NCBI RefSeq assembly: GCF_022179125.1
Contig: NZ_BPQG01000069.1
Coordinates: 1 to 64,000, forward strand
Direction of reading: 5' to 3'
Length of the DNA: 64,000 nt
DNA from: Methylobacterium cerastii
GTDB taxonomy: Bacteria; Pseudomonadota; Alphaproteobacteria; Rhizobiales; Beijerinckiaceae
How positions within the stretch are numbered: the first letter of the stretch is position 1; the number at the start of each line of letters is the position of its first letter. The translations under genes and the position numbers were made by a program. Below, in pieces: positions 10,231 to 17,991 of this stretch. The notes under the pieces are model-generated. The model worked only from the letters and a program-made list of their open reading frames with translations, ran no database searches and was not told the DNA's origin.

Positions 10231-11450
10231 GCGGCGTGCTCCGGAGTGCCAGGACTGTCGACGGCGTCGGGACCGTAGCCTGCGACGGGGACTTCGTGTG
10301 CGCCGTAGATCTCGAACGCGGCTGGCGCTTCGTGTGCGTCTCGGTCTTCGTGTGCGTCGCCGCCGAGCCAGGCGGCGATCGCCAGAAGCTCGTCGGCGCG
10401 GTGGCGGCAGGTGTGGCGCGCCTCGATCGTGGCGCGGCCGCTGGCGGCGAGGCTGCGGCGAAGCTCCGGCTCGTTGGCGAGGGCGCGCAGGTGGGCCTCC
10501 ATCGCCGGCTCGTCGGCGGCCACGAGGTAGTCCTCGCCCGGGGAGAACAGGCCCTCGGCGTCGTCCCAGGGCGCGCTGACGAGGGGGATGCCGCAGGCCA
10601 GGGCCTCGAACACCCGGATCGTCGGGATGCCGGGCAGCCGCTCGACGTAGAAGCGCCGGGGCACGTGCACGGTGGCGAGGTAGCGCGCGAACAGGTCCGG
10701 CGCCTCGGCGTTCGGGGCCCAGCCATGATAGCGCACGCCGTAGCGGGCCAGCGTCTCGCGCGCCGCATCGGGATAGCGCACGCCGTAGACGTCGAGGGGC
10801 AGCCCGACGCTGTCGGCCGGGCGGAACAGGTAGCGTTCGAGCTCGGCGCTGCGCTCGTCGTCGCCCCAATTGCCGATCCAGACCAAGCCGGCGCGGCGCG
10901 GCTCGTAGGCCTCCGGCGGCGGCCGGAACAGGCGCGTGTCGGCGGCCTCGTGCCAGACGAAGGTCCGCTCGCCCCAGCCCCCATCGCGATAGATCGCCGC
11001 CAGCGTCTCGCCGAAGGCGAGCACGCCGTCGTAGCCGGACAGGTCGTAGCGACGCATCGCCTCAGGGTCGCTCACGGCGCGGTGATGCGGGTCGTGGAAC
11101 AGCAGGGTGTAGGGCGCGCCGTGCTTGCGTGCGGTGCCCAGCGCGGCGACGAGGGCCGGATCGTTCCACTCGTGCACCACGACGAGGTCGGCGTCGGCGA
11201 CCGCGTCCACCACCGGCTCGATCGCGCCGTAGGAGGTGCCGTCGAGTTCCGGGTAGGCCCCGTGGAAGGCCGAGAGCCCGACCGCGCCGTGGTCGCGCAG
11301 CAGGTTCTGCAGGCTCCAGGCGCCGTCGGGCTCGTAGGCCATCACCGCGTGCCCGCGCCGGGTCAGCTCACGCAGGACGCCGCGCAGGAAGTGCGCGTTG
11401 CCGTGGTTCCAGCACGAGACCAGGGAATGGGTGAAGTAAGCGATCCTCAT
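10227..11450 (-). CDS. CgeB-like glycosyltransferase 3 with repetitive C-terminal tail
   Basis: A 407-residue glycosyltransferase. The N-terminus is RIAYFTHSLVSCWNHGNAHF, the middle has HEWND and LLFHDPHHR, and the donor-binding segment is GIPTIRVFEALACGIPLVS. The last roughly 50 residues are low complexity with three DAHE/GAHE blocks encoded by an 11-bp sequence repeated at 10292, 10328 and 10346. They look like a late extension rather than part of the fold. ATG 11450 overlaps the upstream stop by four bases. The role is inferred from family and operon. Confidence 0.87.
   Translation of the reverse strand: MRIAYFTHSLVSCWNHGNAHFLRGVLRELTRRGHAVMAYEPDGAWSLQNLLRDHGAVGLSAFHGAYPELDGTSYGAIEPVVDAVADADLVVVHEWNDPALVAALGTARKHGAPYTLLFHDPHHRAVSDPEAMRRYDLSGYDGVLAFGETLAAIYRDGGWGERTFVWHEAADTRLFRPPPEAYEPRRAGLVWIGNWGDDERSAELERYLFRPADSVGLPLDVYGVRYPDAARETLARYGVRYHGWAPNAEAPDLFARYLATVHVPRRFYVERLPGIPTIRVFEALACGIPLVSAPWDDAEGLFSPGEDYLVAADEPAMEAHLRALANEPELRRSLAASGRATIEARHTCRHRADELLAIAAWLGGDAHEDRDAHEAPAAFEIYGAHEVPVAGYGPDAVDSPGTPEHAA
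10292..10356. repeat. Three copies of an 11-bp repeat in a glycosyltransferase 3' end
   Basis: The 11-mer cttcgtgtgcg occurs at 10292-10302, 10328-10338 and 10346-10356. On the minus strand it encodes the DAHE/GAHE blocks of the C-terminal tail. Spacing is irregular, consistent with slippage followed by drift. Confidence 0.8.
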
Positions 11451-12571
11451 GCGGCGGCCCCTTTGCGGGCGGGGATGCGCCGGCGTCCTTCGAGCACCGC
11501 GTCGAAGACGCGGCGGGTGCCCGCGACCATCGCCGCCACGCCGTAGCGCCCGGCCCGGAGCCGTGCCGCCGCGCCGAGCGCGGCCCGACGCGGCCGGTCG
11601 GCGGCAAGGGTATCGAGGGTCCGGGCGAGGCTTTCCGAGTCGTCCGGGTCGACGAAGGCCGCGGCCCCGTCCCACAGCTCGCGGAAGGTCGGGATGTCGG
11701 AGAGCACCAGGGCGCAGCCAGCCTGCGCCGCCTCCAGCACCGCGAGGCCGAACGGCTCGTAGCGCGCCGTCGACACGAAGATCGGCCGCCGGGCGAATTG
11801 CGCCGCCAGCGCCGCCGCGTCGAGGGTTCCGAGGCGGTCGAGGTGGGGCAGCGCCACCCGGTCGCCGTTCGGCCCCTCCGTCGGGCCCGCAGCGCGGATC
11901 GGCAGCCGGGCCAGCGCTGCGGCGGCGTCGAGCGCAGCCGCGTTCTTCGCCCGGTCCCACAGTCGCCCGGCGGTGAGCGCGAACGGCGCGGGCTCGCGGT
12001 CGAAGGGTGCGGCACCCGCCGGCCGGCGACCGTTGTGGACCACCTCCGGCGCCCTGGTCAGGCCGTAGGCGCGGGCGGTGGCGGCGGCGAAGGCATGGCT
12101 CGGGGCGATCAGCGCGTCGGCCTGCCGACAGCTGTCGGCGACGAGGTCGGCGCGCCAGACGAGGTCGGCGGGCAGCGGCCCGGATTCGACCGACGCCCAC
12201 CAGGTCGCGACGCAGGAATGGCAGACTGCGACGACCGGCCCGTCGATGGCGCCGGCGAAGGCAGGGCTGTGCAGGTGGACGAGGTCGGCCTTCGTCTCAC
12301 GCGCGATGCCGTCCAGCGCCTGCCCGGCGAGGCGCAAGGCCTCCGGCGACGGCGCCGTCCAGTCGAGGGGCAGCCCGGTGACGCGGAGGCGGCAGCCGGC
12401 GGCCTCGGCTTGCGCCTTTTGCGCGTCGGACGGCGCCGGGCCGAGCACGGCGAGGGTCACGCCCACGCCATCCGCCGCCAGGCCTTCGGTGAGGTCGAGG
12501 GCGTAGGTCCAGACGCCGCCGACTGCGTCGGCCGTCATCAGGACGTGCAGGCCCGGCGCGCTCACCCGCAT
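11447..12571 (-). CDS. Glycosyltransferase family 4 protein
   Basis: A GT-B retaining glycosyltransferase of about 374 residues. The N-terminal domain begins HVLMTADAVGGVWTYALDL, the usual GT4 opening. The C-terminal domain has the E-x7-E motif in YEPFGLAVLEA and then AGCALVLSDIPTFREL. Three starts are possible: GTG 12577, ATG 12571 and GTG 12565. The last would give the GTGA four-base overlap seen through this operon; ATG 12571 is chosen as the most conventional. The stop overlaps the next gene's ATG. Substrate unknown. Confidence 0.9.
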   Translation of the reverse strand: MRVSAPGLHVLMTADAVGGVWTYALDLTEGLAADGVGVTLAVLGPAPSDAQKAQAEAAGCRLRVTGLPLDWTAPSPEALRLAGQALDGIARETKADLVHLHSPAFAGAIDGPVVAVCHSCVATWWASVESGPLPADLVWRADLVADSCRQADALIAPSHAFAAATARAYGLTRAPEVVHNGRRPAGAAPFDREPAPFALTAGRLWDRAKNAAALDAAAALARLPIRAAGPTEGPNGDRVALPHLDRLGTLDAAALAAQFARRPIFVSTARYEPFGLAVLEAAQAGCALVLSDIPTFRELWDGAAAFVDPDDSESLARTLDTLAADRPRRAALGAAARLRAGRYGVAAMVAGTRRVFDAVLEGRRRIPARKGAAA

Positions 12572-13875
12572 CCGCACCCCGCCTCAAGCTCGGCGAGCGG
12601 CAGCGGGCGCTCAGCCTGGATGTCGCTGAAGCCCTCGAACTGCCCGAGGTAGTGGGCGTGCGCCCGCTCCCAGGCCTGGTCGTCGGGTTCGCCCCACAGG
12701 GTGCGGTAGTCGGGTGAGCTCGGGTAAGGATAGAGCGGCACCGGGTCGTTCGCCCAGACGCCGTGGGCACGCAGGCGCTCGCGCCACGCGGCGACGAGGG
12801 CGGGGTCGTCGCCCGCCACCTTGATCAGGTTGGCCTGCACGAACGGCACCGTCCGCCGCGCATGAATCAGCCGGTCGGCGAGCTCGTCCGTGGTGGCGCG
12901 GCACTTCTTGTCCAGCGCCGCGCGGCCCGCCTCGGTCAGGCTCTCGACGCCGGCCTCGATCGAGACGCAGCCCGCCGCCCCGAGCAGGTCGAGCATCTCG
13001 GGCTTCCACAGGTCGATGCGGGTCTGGATGCCGAAGCGGACGTCTCGGGTGGCCAGGGCCTCGAGCAGGGGCTTCTGCGGCAGGAAGATCTCGTCGATGA
13101 AGTAGAGGTAGGTCACCCCTTGCGCGATCAGGCCGTCGATCTCGGCCAGCACCGGGGCGAGGTCGCGCCGCCGGTAGGCGTCGCGAAAATGGATCTTCGC
13201 GCAGAAGCTGCAGGTGTAAGGGCAGCCGCGCGAGGCCTCGACCTCGGCGCCAGGGCCGTCCGGCGACCGGTCGAAGCGGTGATGATGGTGATGGTGGCGC
13301 GCGACCCACGCTTCCGGCCAGCGCAAGGCCGGCAGGTCGACGAAGCGGCCGGCATGCGGGCCGCCGGTCACGACGACCTCGCCTTGCACGCGGTCGGCCG
13401 TGTCTTGCGCCCGGTAGGCGATGCTCGGCACGGCGGCGAGGGCGTCGGCTTGCGCCAGGGCCAGCACGATCTCCTCGCACTCGCCGCGCACCACGACGTC
13501 GCAGCCGAGCTTCTCCAGCGTCGGGCGCGGGGTGGCCGAGCCGTGCGGTCCGACGGCGACGGTGCGCCCACCGCGGCCGGCCAACGCGTCGAGGAAGGCG
13601 CGCGGCACCCGCAACTCGGGCGGGGCGCAGCGCCAGAACAGGTAGGTCGGCGCGGTCGCGACCACCGTCATGTCGGGCGCGAAGGCCGCGACCGCGTCGG
13701 CGCAGTCCGCGTTGGTCGATCCGCACAGGTGCGCGTCGAGGAGCAGCACCGCGTGCCCGGCCTCCTCCAAAAGCGCCCGTGCGTAGCCCAGCTCAAGCGG
13801 CAGGTGCGGCTCGCGGCAGCCGAAATAGATGCTGTTGCCGTAGTCCCAGGCCGGGTTGACGAGCGCGACCCTCAT
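12562..13875 (-). CDS. B12-binding domain radical SAM protein (resembles TIGR04295 family)
   Basis: A 437-residue protein. Residues 1-140 form a cobalamin-binding-like Rossmann domain that starts MRVALVNPAWDYGNSIYFG. The radical SAM core follows with C-x3-C-x2-C at Cys218, Cys222 and Cys225 (SRGCPYTCSFCAK). A natural run of six histidines lies at 194-199. The protein ends in a Cys-Gly-Cys-Gly tail. I recall this architecture in oligosaccharide loci as TIGR04295, beside TIGR04290 methyltransferases. Members of the wider class methylate or rearrange unactivated carbons using cobalamin and SAM. ATG 13875 overlaps the upstream gene stop (ATGA). Confidence 0.88.
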   Translation of the reverse strand: MRVALVNPAWDYGNSIYFGCREPHLPLELGYARALLEEAGHAVLLLDAHLCGSTNADCADAVAAFAPDMTVVATAPTYLFWRCAPPELRVPRAFLDALAGRGGRTVAVGPHGSATPRPTLEKLGCDVVVRGECEEIVLALAQADALAAVPSIAYRAQDTADRVQGEVVVTGGPHAGRFVDLPALRWPEAWVARHHHHHHRFDRSPDGPGAEVEASRGCPYTCSFCAKIHFRDAYRRRDLAPVLAEIDGLIAQGVTYLYFIDEIFLPQKPLLEALATRDVRFGIQTRIDLWKPEMLDLLGAAGCVSIEAGVESLTEAGRAALDKKCRATTDELADRLIHARRTVPFVQANLIKVAGDDPALVAAWRERLRAHGVWANDPVPLYPYPSSPDYRTLWGEPDDQAWERAHAHYLGQFEGFSDIQAERPLPLAELEAGCGCG

Positions 13876-14980
13876 TCGGCCGCCCCCCGCATGGCGGCGG
13901 AGGTGCCGCGGTCGAGGCCGCGGGCCTCGATCAGCCAGTCGGCGAGGTCGGCCACGCCCTCGCGCCACGGACGCTGCGGCGCGAGGCCGAGGGCGGCCGA
14001 GACCCGGCGCGTGTCCGAGACGTAGTAGCGCTGGTCGCCGGCGCGCCAGTCGGCGAAGCGCAAATCGACCGGCCGGCCAGCGTCTCGATATGCGCCACCA
14101 CCTGGCGCAGGCTCACGGCGTTGGCCGGACCGCCGCCGAGATTGAACGCCCGGCCGGCGACCCGGTCGATCCCGGCCCAGGCCGCGCGGTAGGCCTCCAC
14201 CGCGTCGGCGACGTGGAGGATGTCGCGGACCTGGCGCCCGTCGCCGTAGATGCTGATCGGGCGCTGCTCCAGCGCGCTGATCAGGAAGTGCGCGACCCAG
14301 CCCTGGTCCTCCGTGCCCATCTGGCGCGGACCGTAGATGCAGCTCATCCGCATCACCACCGCTGGGATGCCGAAGCTGCGGGCGTAGTCGAGCACGTACT
14401 GGTCGGCGCCGCCCTTCGAGCAGCCGTAGGGCGTGTGGAAGTCGAGGCGCCGGTCCTCCCCGATGCCCCAGCGCCGGACGTCCGGGTCGCTCGGCAGGTA
14501 GGCGTCGCCGGAGGGCGCGAGGTCGACGTCGTACAGGTCGCCGTAGACCTTGTTGGTCGAGGCGAAGACCAGCGGCACCCGGCCGCCGCGTCGGCGCAGG
14601 GCCTCGAGCAGGTTCAGGGTGCCGCCGAGGTTGACCGCGAAGTCGGTCAGCGGCGCGGTCAGACTCGTCGTCACCGCGACCTGCGCGGCGAGGTGGAAGA
14701 CCGCATCGACGTCCGCCACACATGCACCGAGCCGGTCCGCGTCGCGGATGTCGGCGACGACCGCGTCGATCCGGTCGGGATGGCTCGCCTGCAGCCAGGC
14801 GAGGTTCGCGGCGACCCCGGGGCGGCTGAGGGCGTCGTAGACGACGACGCGGTGCCCGGCCCGCGCGAGCCGGTCGGCGAGGTTCGCGCCGATGAAGCCG
14901 GCCCCGCCGGTGATCAGGACGGTGCGCGGCGCCTGCACCATCGCGGAGTCTCGCGCCGCTTCGGGCTCTTGCGCCGTCAC
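13872..14980 (-). pseudogene. NAD-dependent epimerase/dehydratase, interrupted by a frameshift
   Basis: An extended SDR sugar-nucleotide enzyme. The N-terminal part reads VLITGGAGFIGANLADRL in one frame with a YGCSKGGAD catalytic segment and runs intact to about LAG. The last roughly 65 residues (VDLRFADWRAGDQRYYVSDT and on) are in another frame. The shift lies in the GC run at 14069-14078 and needs one extra base to repair. The total length, 1109 nt, is one short of 370 codons. The C-terminal frame ends in the ATGA junction with the radical SAM gene, and the N-terminal frame starts with GTG 14980 in a GTGA overlap. Thus both halves are native; either a real lesion or a sequencing error. Confidence 0.85.
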
Positions 14981-16095
14981 GCAACCAGGCCCCGGGCTTC
15001 GAGCTCGCCGCGTGCCTCGTTCCCGCGGTCGATCGCCTCGCGGTCCGCGACCCAGGCCGCGAGCTCCGCCACGCCCGCCGCGAAGTCGCGCCGCGGCTGG
15101 TAGCCGAGCTCCGCCCGGATCTTGCCGATGTCGGCGATGCAGTGGCGGATGTCCCCGGTGCGCGCCTTGCCCGCGACCTCGGGTTCCAGCCCCGGCCGGC
15201 CCATGGCGCGGGCGAGGATCTGCGCCACCTCCCGCACCGAGCGGTCCTCGCCGCTGCCGACGTTGTAGACCTGGCCCGCCGCCGCCGGGTGCTCCAGCGC
15301 CAGAACGAAGGCCTCCGCGACGTCCTCCACGTGGACGAAGTCGCGGCGCTGCTCGCCGTCCTCGAAGATCATCGGCGGCTGCCCGTTGTGGAGCCGCGAG
15401 GCGAAGATCGCCAGCACGCCGGTATAGGGGTTCGAGAGGGCTTGGCCGGGCCCGTAGGCGTTCCACAGCCGCAGGGCCACGCCTTCCATGCCGTAGACCG
15501 GGCTCAGGGTCAGGGTCAGGCGCTCCTGCACGTACTTGGTGAGGGCGTAGACCGAGGCGAGGGTCGGCGCCTTCCATTCCGGGGTCGGCACCGGCACCAG
15601 CGGCCGGCCGCCTGCATCCAGCGGGTCCCACGGGTCTCCGGGCTTGCGCGCCCGGCGCACGGCGTCCTGGACGATGGTGCCGTCGTCGGCCCGATAGAGG
15701 CCCTCGCCGTAGATGCTCATCGAGGAGGCGACGACGACGCGCCGCACCGGACGCTCGATCAGCGCCTGGAACAGTGCGGCCGTACCGCAATCGTTGACCG
15801 AGACGTAGCGCTCGACCGCGTACATGCTCTGCCCGACGCCGACCTCGGCGGCGAGGTGCACGACGGAGTCGATGCCCCGCAGCGCCTGGGCCACCAGCGC
15901 GCCGTCGCGCACGTCGCCGGCCACGAACTCGGCCTCCGGGCTGAGTGCGGCCGGACGCGTCTGCCCCTGGCTTCCGTGCACCTGCTCGATCAGGCTGTCG
16001 AGGACGCGGACCTGGTGTCCGCGCTTGAGCAACGCGGCCGTCAGGTGCGTGCCGATGAAGCCGGCGCCCCCCGTGATCAGAACCCGCTCGCTCAA
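14977..16095 (-). CDS. NAD-dependent epimerase/dehydratase, first gene of the oligosaccharide operon
   Basis: A 372-residue extended SDR with VLITGGAGFIGTHLTAAL at the N-terminus, SSMSIYGEG and a YALTKYVQE catalytic Tyr-x3-Lys. The NVGSGEDRSVREVA segment near the C-terminus is typical of nucleotide-sugar epimerases. Which sugar is altered cannot be told. The conserved protein begins SERVLITGG, so the start is TTG 16095, with GAGG about eight bases upstream. Frame openness continues to 16218 without conserved content. A 17-bp tandem duplication covers the start codon and ribosome site. Confidence 0.9.
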   Translation of the reverse strand: MSERVLITGGAGFIGTHLTAALLKRGHQVRVLDSLIEQVHGSQGQTRPAALSPEAEFVAGDVRDGALVAQALRGIDSVVHLAAEVGVGQSMYAVERYVSVNDCGTAALFQALIERPVRRVVVASSMSIYGEGLYRADDGTIVQDAVRRARKPGDPWDPLDAGGRPLVPVPTPEWKAPTLASVYALTKYVQERLTLTLSPVYGMEGVALRLWNAYGPGQALSNPYTGVLAIFASRLHNGQPPMIFEDGEQRRDFVHVEDVAEAFVLALEHPAAAGQVYNVGSGEDRSVREVAQILARAMGRPGLEPEVAGKARTGDIRHCIADIGKIRAELGYQPRRDFAAGVAELAAWVADREAIDRGNEARGELEARGLVA

Positions 16096-16126
16096 GATGC
16101 AGACCTCGCCAAGATGCAGACCTCGC
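16093..16126. repeat. 17-bp perfect tandem duplication over the operon's first start codon
   Basis: The 17-mer at 16093-16109 is repeated exactly at 16110-16126. On the minus strand each copy contains a GAGG ribosome-site core and a TTG, so the initiation module is doubled. Because 17 is not a multiple of three, the upstream TTG is out of frame with the epimerase. Confidence 0.9.
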
Positions 16127-16313
16127 TTCGATGAGCGGACGCCCCGGTCCCACCGCGGCGAGGATCGGGCGCCTCTGCCGGACGGCGTCCGGCGGGCTCG
16201 GCGAGGAACATGGCACACGGCGCGGTTGTGCCGCTCTAACCTATGACAGGTCCGATGACGGCGCGTCCGCCCGCTTCGTCAGCCGCTCGTGCGCGGGCGA
16301 GAGCCGTTGCCGA

Positions 16314-17021
16314 TCATGTTGGGTCGACGGCATCGTCACCGGTGGCGGCAATGTCGTTTCGGCATTCATACCGGCGGAAGACTTTGAAAGCGTTTTGGAT
16401 TGCGGCCCAGAGGTCTGGGACGGTGCGCGCCGCCGCCGTTCGCAGGAGCGCCTTCAGGTTGGCGAAGGCTTTCTCGATCGGGTTGAAGTCCGGGCTGTCG
16501 GGCGGGAGATAGAGGAGGTGGGCACCCGCCGCCTCGATTGTCTCCCTCACCCCGGCCACCTTGTGGACGCTCAAGTCATTGCAGATGACAGGATCGCCAC
16601 GCTTCAGTATCGGGATTAGCATGTCAGAAACGTAAGCCAGGAAGCGCTCGCCGGTCGTCGCACCATTGAACAGGGTGGTGGCGACGAGGCCGCTCGTGCG
16701 AAGGGCAGCGGTGACGGTGGTGGTCTAGTCGTGCCCGTACGGCATGCAGATCCGGCAGCGCTCGCCCTGTCCGGATCGATCGTAGGGCCGCACCATGGTC
16801 ATCGCGGCAGCGGTCTCGTCGATGAAGACGAGGCTGTCCGGGTCGAGATCGCGCTCTCCTTTGATAGCGCGCCATCGAACCAGATCGCTGCCCCCACCGC
16901 TACCCCCGGAACCAATCCGAACGGGAACGCCTCCAGGGGCGCGGGGTAGCTTCCCGAATCCTTCGTCCGGATCGGAATGAAAGTGGATCGCCATAAAAGG
17001 CAGTCCCGCAGCCCGAACCAA
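16314..17021 (-). pseudogene. IS630-family transposase remnant, truncated and with an in-frame TAG
   Basis: Minus-strand remains of an IS630 DDE transposase. The first part carries LDPDSLVFIDET (first catalytic Asp) and a GER...YGHD segment. A TAG at 16725-16727 interrupts the frame just before TTTVTAALRTSG. The same frame resumes with GDPVICNDLSVHK (second Asp) and LPPDSPDFNPIEKAFANLK (final Glu). The N-terminal helix-turn-helix half is not found and residues before about 16890 look unrelated. I could not define terminal inverted repeats. Transposition activity is not expected. Confidence 0.85.
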
Positions 17022-17046
17022 TTACGGGCTGGCGGGACCGTCGTCC

Positions 17047-17346
17047 TTACTTACCGCTGGGAGCAGCGCCGCTTCCGGTCACACCGTTGCCACCCGTGCT
17101 TCCAGCCGGCGCTCCGGTGGCGGCAGTGGAAGCGCCACCGCTGGCGCCAGGTGCTGCCATGCGATCGGCACCCATCGCGGCTCCAGTCGCCGAACCTGTC
17201 GAGCCCTTTTCGGAATTGCTCTTCACACTGCCGGGGTTGTTCATATTGCCCTCGGTGCTTCCGCTCCCAGCAGCAGTCTGAGCCAATGCGGCACCCGAGA
17301 GCGACAGAACGAGCGAGGCTGCGATAGCGAATGTCTTGGTGCGCAT
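17047..17346 (-). CDS. Small secreted Gly/Ser/Ala-rich protein
   Basis: A 99-residue protein with a clear Sec signal peptide (KTFAIAASLVLSLSGAALAQ, cleavage after ALA). The mature part of about 77 residues is almost entirely Gly, Ser, Ala, Thr and Asn with no predicted fold. Such proteins are common in Methylobacterium and of unknown role. It stands alone, downstream of the transposase remnant. Real coding is supported by the signal peptide and codon bias. Confidence 0.75.
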   Translation of the reverse strand: MRTKTFAIAASLVLSLSGAALAQTAAGSGSTEGNMNNPGSVKSNSEKGSTGSATGAAMGADRMAAPGASGGASTAATGAPAGSTGGNGVTGSGAAPSGK

Positions 17347-17429
17347 ATTGCGTTTCTCCGATCCTGGTAATCGGAGTTCAAACGCGGTTGATGCTGTCCG
17401 TGTTCAACACGGATCAAAAATAAAAAAGC

Positions 17430-17501
17430 CATTTCTTGCTGGCATTGCATTTCTTGCTGGCATTGCATTTCTTGCTGGCATTGCATTTCTTGCTGGCATT
17501 G
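17430..17501. repeat. Four perfect copies of an 18-bp tandem repeat
   Basis: The unit catttcttgctggcattg occurs four times head to tail without a mismatch, preceded by an A-rich run (17416-17427). Its lower GC content stands out from the surroundings. Read on the minus strand it would encode a CQCQQEM-type hexapeptide repeat, but I see no supported gene there. It lies upstream of the small secreted protein gene, so it may affect that promoter region. Confidence 0.95.
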
Positions 17502-17527
17502 ATTGGGTTGCGATCGACGAAAACTTA

Positions 17528-17734
17528 TCACCGACACCACGCAGCCGCTCCACACCAGCGCATGGGTGCGGGCTGTATCGAGCCGGTCGTGATCGGATCT
17601 CCGTCCGTCGTCCGCCTTGCTACCTGATCCGGCGGTCGATTGGCTTGCATCAGCATGACCGCTGCGAAACCGCAGAGGGTCAACGCCGCCATCCAGAGAA
17701 GGGCTCGTGTAGCTCGCTTGGTACGCTTCGACAT
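17528..17734 (-). CDS. Small single-pass membrane protein, hypothetical
   Basis: A 68-residue ORF with a basic N-terminus (SKRTKRATR) followed by one hydrophobic helix (ALLWMAALTLCGFAAVMLM) and a short polar tail. This is a typical membrane anchor topology. No family is recognised. It has an ATG but only a weak ribosome site. It is included because the helix and charge pattern are unlikely in a random frame of this base composition. Confidence 0.5.
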   Translation of the reverse strand: MSKRTKRATRALLWMAALTLCGFAAVMLMQANRPPDQVARRTTDGDPITTGSIQPAPMRWCGAAAWCR

Positions 17735-17991
17735 GCGTCCAAGGGTGTCGGCTTGCAGTTAGCAGGCACTTAATGGAACGCTACCAAAAAAGCAGGCCCG
17801 CCCCCGATCTGATCGCGGGATGACGGGTGCTTCGTTCATCTCTCCAGAGAACCGGCCCCGAGCCCGGTTCGAAAGCACGGTGCTCTTGATCTGTCACCGG
17901 CAGGTCAACGGTGTCGCGACTGGAGCCCCCTTGCTGTCTCACGGTCCGACATCGGAGTCCCGACCCGGCGCAGACCAAGCGTCGAGCGGCC

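Noticed and set aside
13931-16216. A 761-codon minus-strand frame suggesting one fused epimerase
   Set aside because: The frame merely joins the downstream epimerase's N-terminal part with an out-of-frame reading of the upstream one. Gene boundaries with GTGA and TTG explain it better.
16212-16232. Imperfect palindrome GGCACA-n9-TGTGCC upstream of the oligosaccharide operon
   Set aside because: Six-base arms with a nine-base gap are common by chance at this GC content, and no matching second site or regulator gene was seen. Not reported as an operator.
17430-17501. CRISPR-like array
   Set aside because: The units are directly adjacent with no spacers and there are no cas genes nearby. It is a plain tandem repeat.
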